The notes under the pieces: generated by a model
What the model was told of the DNA's origin: nothing
Seen by the model: only the letters and a program-made list of their open reading frames with translations
Database searches by the model: none
Part shown: one piece after another, positions 62,401 to 64,000 of the stretch
Position numbering within the stretch: position 1 is the first letter of the stretch
Layout: each line of letters opens with the position of its first letter
DNA from: Planctomycetaceae bacterium
GTDB taxonomy: Bacteria; Planctomycetota; Planctomycetia; Planctomycetales; Planctomycetaceae
Direction: 5' to 3'
Length of the DNA: 64,000 nt
Assembly (NCBI GenBank): GCA_021732995.1
Contig: JAKFWA010000135.1
Coordinates: forward strand, 1 to 64,000
Made by a program: the position numbers and the translations under genes

Positions 62401-64000
62401 GGCACGGTACTCACGCTGAGCGTTCTCACGTTACCGGTCAGCGGGTCATAGACTTTTGTCCAATCAATCGTCGGATCGGTGTTGAAGTAGTCGGCTCCCT
62501 CCACGAAGACGCTGCGGTTCTTTGACGTCGTACCGTTGTAGTAGCCAATCTGTGTCAGCGTGACGTCGGCCGTGTTAAACGCACTCCCCACGCGAACGCT
62601 TTCTGTTCCGATTTGCTCGGTGGTCGTCGTGGTGACGAAGCTCACTACGGGAACGAAAATCGAACCGACCGCGACTTGTCGCGTGCCGGTAATCACTTCG
62701 ATGGTGCGCGGCACCGTGACAATGATCGGCCGTTGCACCGGCACCTGATCGCCTCCCACCGTCGTGGCACCGGTGACGTTAATCGTGCCCCCGGCGATGA
62801 TCTCGGCCGAACCGGCGGAACTCGTCAGCGTTCCGCCGGTGATCGTGACGTTGCCGCCCGACAGGTTGGCAACGGTCACCGCACCGAACAATTGCGGATC
62901 GGTCCAATTGGCTCCCACGCCGGCGTGAATGGCCAATGAACTCTTCGCATTGACTTCGCCAAAGAAGGTCGCCGCGTGAACCGCGTTGATGGCGATGCGG
63001 CTGGTCGAACTGGTGCTGATGATCTGGCCGTCCAGGCTGAGCGTGTCCGCCATCAGATACACCAGCGAGTCACTTTGAATCAGTGCGGGATTCGTTCCCT
63101 CTGTGGTGGCCCCGATCATGAACGTGCCAGTCGCCCGCAGATCGACCGCGCCACCCGTCGCTCGCGTTTGAATCACGGCATCCGGTGCCACGGCAACGTT
63201 GGTGGCTCGGAACGTGATGCTGTTCGCCGCATTCACGGTTCCGGTCACCATCAAGTCACTGGCTTGCGTGACGTTGATGGATGCTGCGTCTGCGACGTCG
63301 TTGTGGACTTCGCTGATCACGCCTGCCAAAACCATTTTCTGAACGCTGCTAAGCGTGATCGCGCCGCCGACATCCGTCGTCAACGTGCCGCCGCTGATCC
63401 GGATCGGATTGCCGTCGCCATCCAGGATCGCGTCGCCGTTCGCATCCAGTTTGAACGTCAGCGGCTGCACCATCAGTCCCACGCCGGTTTCGTCCGTGCC
63501 ACCCGTCAGGTGGAGTTGATCGTCCGTTTTGACCAGACCGTCGATCAGGATCATTTCGTTCGACGTCAGCGTGACATCGGAACCGCTCACGAGCGCATCA
63601 ATAGCCCCGGAAATTTGAATGTTCTGGTCCGTGGTGATCGTGATGTTGTGGCTGACTCCCGGCGGCTCATTGGTTGCAGCGACCGTTTCGAGACTGCTCG
63701 CCCCACTCATCGTGAAGCTGACGTCCGCTGTGCCACCGCTGACTTGAACCGAGATGTCGCCGGTCGCTCGCAACGTGCCTCCCACGTTTTTCGATTTGCC
63801 ATCGACAATCCCCGTTCCGCCGAGCGTCACTGATTCTTTCGCCGCGATCAGGACGTCGGCCGACGCGCCGCCAAACGTCGTGTCGGAACCGCTGACGGTC
63901 GCTCCGGCCAACAACGAACCGGCAATCGCCAAACTCCCCGCGTGCAAGTCGATGACGGAGTTCTCACCGCTCGTGGCGATCACCGAGCCCGAGCCAATCT
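53427..64000 (-). CDS. Giant FHA/Ig/cadherin/RTX surface protein, N-terminus outside window
   Basis: At least 3518 residues; the frame is still open at the window edge, so the start lies beyond 64000. Visible order from the edge: haemagglutinin-like beta-helix (63980-62760), a non-repetitive insert (about 62760-61500), more beta-helix (61490-58250), an autotransporter-like block with GGVVAPGHSPGILNVTG (58200-57950), Ig-like units of the FTVTFSEAVT type (57700-56770), two or three cadherin-like units (56720-56110), then RTX blocks with six D-x-N-F type modules (55900-53500). The C-terminus ADLFAQLPAWIDAL matches the other two giants. It is probably an exported, calcium-binding adhesin or matrix protein. 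A strong hairpin follows the stop. It faces the serine recombinase and IS debris. Confidence 0.87.
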   Translation of the reverse strand, partial: IGSGSVIATSGENSVIDLHAGSLAIAGSLLAGATVSGSDTTFGGASADVLIAAKESVTLGGTGIVDGKSKNVGGTLRATGDISVQVSGGTADVSFTMSGASSLETVAATNEPPGVSHNITITTDQNIQISGAIDALVSGSDVTLTSNEMILIDGLVKTDDQLHLTGGTDETGVGLMVQPLTFKLDANGDAILDGDGNPIRISGGTLTTDVGGAITLSSVQKMVLAGVISEVHNDVADAASINVTQASDLMVTGTVNAANSITFRATNVAVAPDAVIQTRATGGAVDLRATGTFMIGATTEGTNPALIQSDSLVYLMADTLSLDGQIISTSSTSRIAINAVHAATFFGEVNAKSSLAIHAGVGANWTDPQLFGAVTVANLSGGNVTITGGTLTSSAGSAEIIAGGTINVTGATTVGGDQVPVQRPIIVTVPRTIEVITGTRQVAVGSIFVPVVSFVTTTTTEQIGTESVRVGSAFNTADVTLTQIGYYNGTTSKNRSVFVEGADYFNTDPTIDWTKVYDPLTGNVRTLSVSTVPSAGTEWGALTDNQRDSVLIRLGYRKLYNVSFANLVTHNTINGIPTDIPWHPTWEHDFTATTVDTTFEFSGGTGSPTPIPIQQYAHADIARLPVDGWRDKFVRLPAGAESDILRVVSQGEPHTFQADAGIYWNEVDVLYFQNGLFRPVQEWTVLPISAGLRFYSLQDGLSFNKAFLDPIWSNPSTQQTDPINGTQVIAPVGYAQITRNLMFRINSIRTGNIPESEGGGILQWIDTTFTWQSKYRNIADTRLQLSYQLVTKPVDVYDLRPKFETAESMVKVVAQKSVTQWQTQNITEAQTVLTTQRQFEEGSALQSGFGAPSLAALNTVTIAAGQDVSVQGVVQSTGTDQTLSVTAGRDVFVDGIVPEGAPAGTLAATAELLGNGQITITAGRDLTLGADSRIAVDDGVAMGTVSEVILSSAGDTTLNGQVSAIHLIQVSAGTDGSGSISGGLNTDLTTTGSEIVLTAGATGGDITLTDSAINSSTSTGLISLNAPGGHVAQTGGMLTGKQLVVRAKTGIEANTAVSEYDVQNSGTGDVTLVNVGNVTFVGPLTNSNGEISVQVYGDATAGTVTGSGAITFEVSGQFAQTSNTVITGGRLTLDATNSSGVLHTAVTGIVFTTHGSGDVSVQNTGTQPLDLSVTVTDGSLTVTTPGDLLVTKAVSLTDSDDNDITLSAGGNIDVGLLQAGVFAATDADARKIRLGYLSGALRASGFLAGDAVGLTDATYASLDQASARTSLVDWLTTIIYAGDADAATKAAAEADRQLNLQQPIRSYGDVILTAGGAVGETSPADADVDLIADSLTITSGAGVSGIETSLNTIASITNSTSGDVTLGDVDGVGNPQSGLDVLFVSNANGSVLINVPGDLDVTQVSGSGASSDVSLISGGVMRLLKKVGTVNTVVAGHDLTLQSAGDLVIFSGFTAPHAVHFSSQTGLKLDGATLNLSTTDAIVIESNSSLVMSGLLESATGITLISNHGDVTFNGTIQGKNNNPLPSLTIIARGNRVFGGDFDGLYRFRSLINDGTYYGSTPELSPGSIVVDAANQPVANFDELDLVPFTTTAPTVVKDPVTGLDLFRDPTDDQRYLRFAGANGYEFNRQTDPVTGYYPFSAITIEFDILLGYDVAKLVTLYSTTADPTVGILYAADQTTLIDPTTVSDFEPLLIPVTDPAIIARLVPVTAQDINGGRAAGASITLDQATIGTISNSVTFIAQGQVRTSTLSLAGTDSSITVISGEDLVTGTWKAQHITAQAMGFFDASGRFSTGTLTVPTSFKTTTGGNPKTISLTALGNITLETGVTVTPSNGLLLHTGGSILDLPTNITVSGPGNFISIVTGTDLDISGNLSAIDGRIFLSARGISHNQALRAGGTLKISGTIAIGNGTLTLDTTDTDSKITGTVTGNGDVELFGQLGFDNTLNAHTVFIYDGGVLNGTGTIVAPVHVENGGVVAPGHSPGILNVTGPFIFEDGSTFEVEIGGTTAGNNSDNYDQLNVTGKVTIGSNVTLNLIRFNDFESLDGNTFVIINNDGTDAIDGTFAGLPEGAPIINFLGSGVNATITYVGGTDHNDVVIFVDDTPPTVNSISRSIGSTDPTNATSITFTVTFSEAVTSVDADDFVLDQVGLPNASITGVSGSGDTYSVTVVTGIGDGTLSIDFDANASGGVFDLANNLTLNDFTAGQKFTVDTRPPTVSSIVRSSSDPTNASSVNFTVTFSEAVTNVDKNDFFVDQIGLTGASVTSVSGSGNTYTVTVSTGTGDGSLSIDFNATASGGAKDGLLNTSVANFTDGESYTIDKTKPFVVSITPADSDPTNANIVLFTVTFNESVTGFDASDISVTNGTVGKLTAVDGSTFTLAVTPTADGTVTVSVAANAVQDVANNENDKSASASIQSDRSGPVFTSSDSPSTAENSTAVVTLAATDANGPVTFEITGGADAGKFSLNDKNELTFKAASDFEAATDAGANNVYDLVITATDKLGNTRTQNVAVSVTAVNDNTPMITSEKRLIVDEKISSVFTVTAADADLNENVTFSIVGTDADQARFTITSDGKLSFLTAPNFNSPTDIGADNVFHLTIMASDGAGGSVTQDIEITVAGINVMLVGGNLVISDTTDQGLADTLTVDADLSRQVLVITETTHTIAINVPGATRVNNTTVEVPFSAISGSKVIVNAGFANDSITVMKTESGAAFTKTIEVHGDVGNDVLLGSSLNELLDGGVGNDTLTAGLGNDTITGGTGNDRLIESGDVNFVLTNSSLAGLGADVLSGLEFAELTGGTGANIFDASGASFSVVLNGGDGNDVLTGSSANDTVNGGSGNDLLYGAGGRDSLDGGDGDDTLDGGASNDTLNGGAGVDRARRKNNLNFEVTSNELREIIATAVISFDSLVGIETVTLIGGLGNNRFDLSAFNNTSRAVIEGGGGNDTVLGSEGVDSITTGSGIDVIDGRGGNDSIISGDGDDVVQGGLGNDYLDGQAGNDSLVGGAGNDMVLGNSGKDSLTGNDGNDTIIGGAGVDLLVEAADVNFVLTNSSLTGVGNDFLSALESALLNGGNSANSIDASAATFSVSMNGGLGADTLTGSSANDVINGGAGNDTLYGLGGQDVLFGGIGDDYLDGGSSNDTLIGAGGTDTARRKNTTDFLVDNAGMKELVGDVVIATDLFTSIETVSIAGGVGGNRIDLSGFTGSGVATIQGGGGDDTIIGSNGQDLITTTSGADVIDGRGGSDTISSGDGADSIRGGDGNDSLNGQSGDDTVLGEAGDDSLGGGAGSDQIDGGAGANRVVETADGNVVIVGTQFTSDVLGNSDVIQNVSAITLRGGIGNNLFDARRSSVPVQLLGGDGNDTLLGSNGRDLLQGGAGNDVILGGNNVDTIDGGLGTDILYETGNTDFIVSKLQVTVGGSALVDSVNAIEGIVLIGGVGNNALDARLSSVPVTLLGGGGNDVLNGSPFADVLIGGNRASSANGRDTLNGQAGNDLFDTDPADTRTTDAGDQLIADLFAQLPAWIDAL
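53500..55850 (-). repeat. RTX region of the third giant protein
   Basis: Encoded blocks of GGxGNDxLxG alternate with six spacers. These read (E/R)-x-x-(D/N)-x-(N/D)-F...L...(F/L)-x-x-(L/I)-E...L-x-GG-x-G-x-N-x-(F/I/L)-D-(A/L)-(S/R). Two of the spacers, starting RRKN, form a distinct subtype not seen in the other giants. Confidence 0.85.
56110..57700 (-). repeat. Ig-like and cadherin-like units of the third giant protein
   Basis: Three Ig-like units of about 95 residues have PPTV-x-S-I, DPTNA-x-S and F-x-V-TFSEAVT. A shorter related unit (PADSDPTNANIVLFTVTFNES) follows. Then come cadherin-like units with ENSTAVVTLAATDANGPVTF, GKFSLNDKNELTF and DLVITATDKLGNT. The order Ig, cadherin, RTX resembles other secreted bacterial adhesins. 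Confidence 0.75.

Overview
The window looks like chromosome of a planctomycete (Planctomycetota). The evidence is the combination of ECF sigma factor genes next to membrane serine/threonine kinases with unusual sensor tails, very long surface-type proteins, and a basic N-terminus carrying an LE-x-R-x-(L/M)-L motif in both giant proteins whose start is visible. The base composition is moderately GC-rich. No rRNA, tRNA or CRISPR array was seen.

Layout. 17-3301: a kinase with a beta-helix and PD40-type C-terminus. 3698-10183 (minus): a 2161-residue IPT/Calx-beta/RTX protein. 10515-12363: IS debris, with two decayed IS3-family elements in opposite orientation, a chimeric transposase ORF and an unidentified coding fragment. 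12558-13271: an LRR-like protein. 13380-17810: an ECF sigma/kinase pair whose two start codons are preceded by the same two-block motif. 18020-18862: a small exported protein. 18880-20328: an IS fragment abutting the C-terminal remnant of a phage terminase (GpA type). 20468-23307: a second sigma/kinase pair, the kinase ending in leucine-rich repeats. 23495-50992: one gene for a protein of about 9165 residues. 51426-53310: more mobile-element debris (IS200/IS605-like hairpins, a transposase-like fragment, a headless large serine recombinase, and a second copy of the IS fragment). 53427-64000 (minus): a third giant gene that runs off the window.

The three giants fill about 44.5 kb of the 64 kb. 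They differ in their central domains: IPT and Calx-beta; flagellin-IN, LktA/FHA-like helix, VCBS and Ig; FHA-like helix, Ig and cadherin. All three end with the same design: RTX nonapeptide blocks interleaved with a recurring module (D-x-N-F ... GG..N..DAS) and a nearly identical last 13-14 residues ending LPSWIDAL or a close variant. The likely picture is a family of exported, calcium-dependent adhesins or matrix proteins sharing one C-terminal processing or export signal. They are interspersed with two sigma/kinase signalling pairs, but nothing in the sequence proves that the pairs regulate the giants. Direct repeats of 699 bp (19211-19909 and 52612-53310) flank the block holding the second signalling pair and the largest gene.
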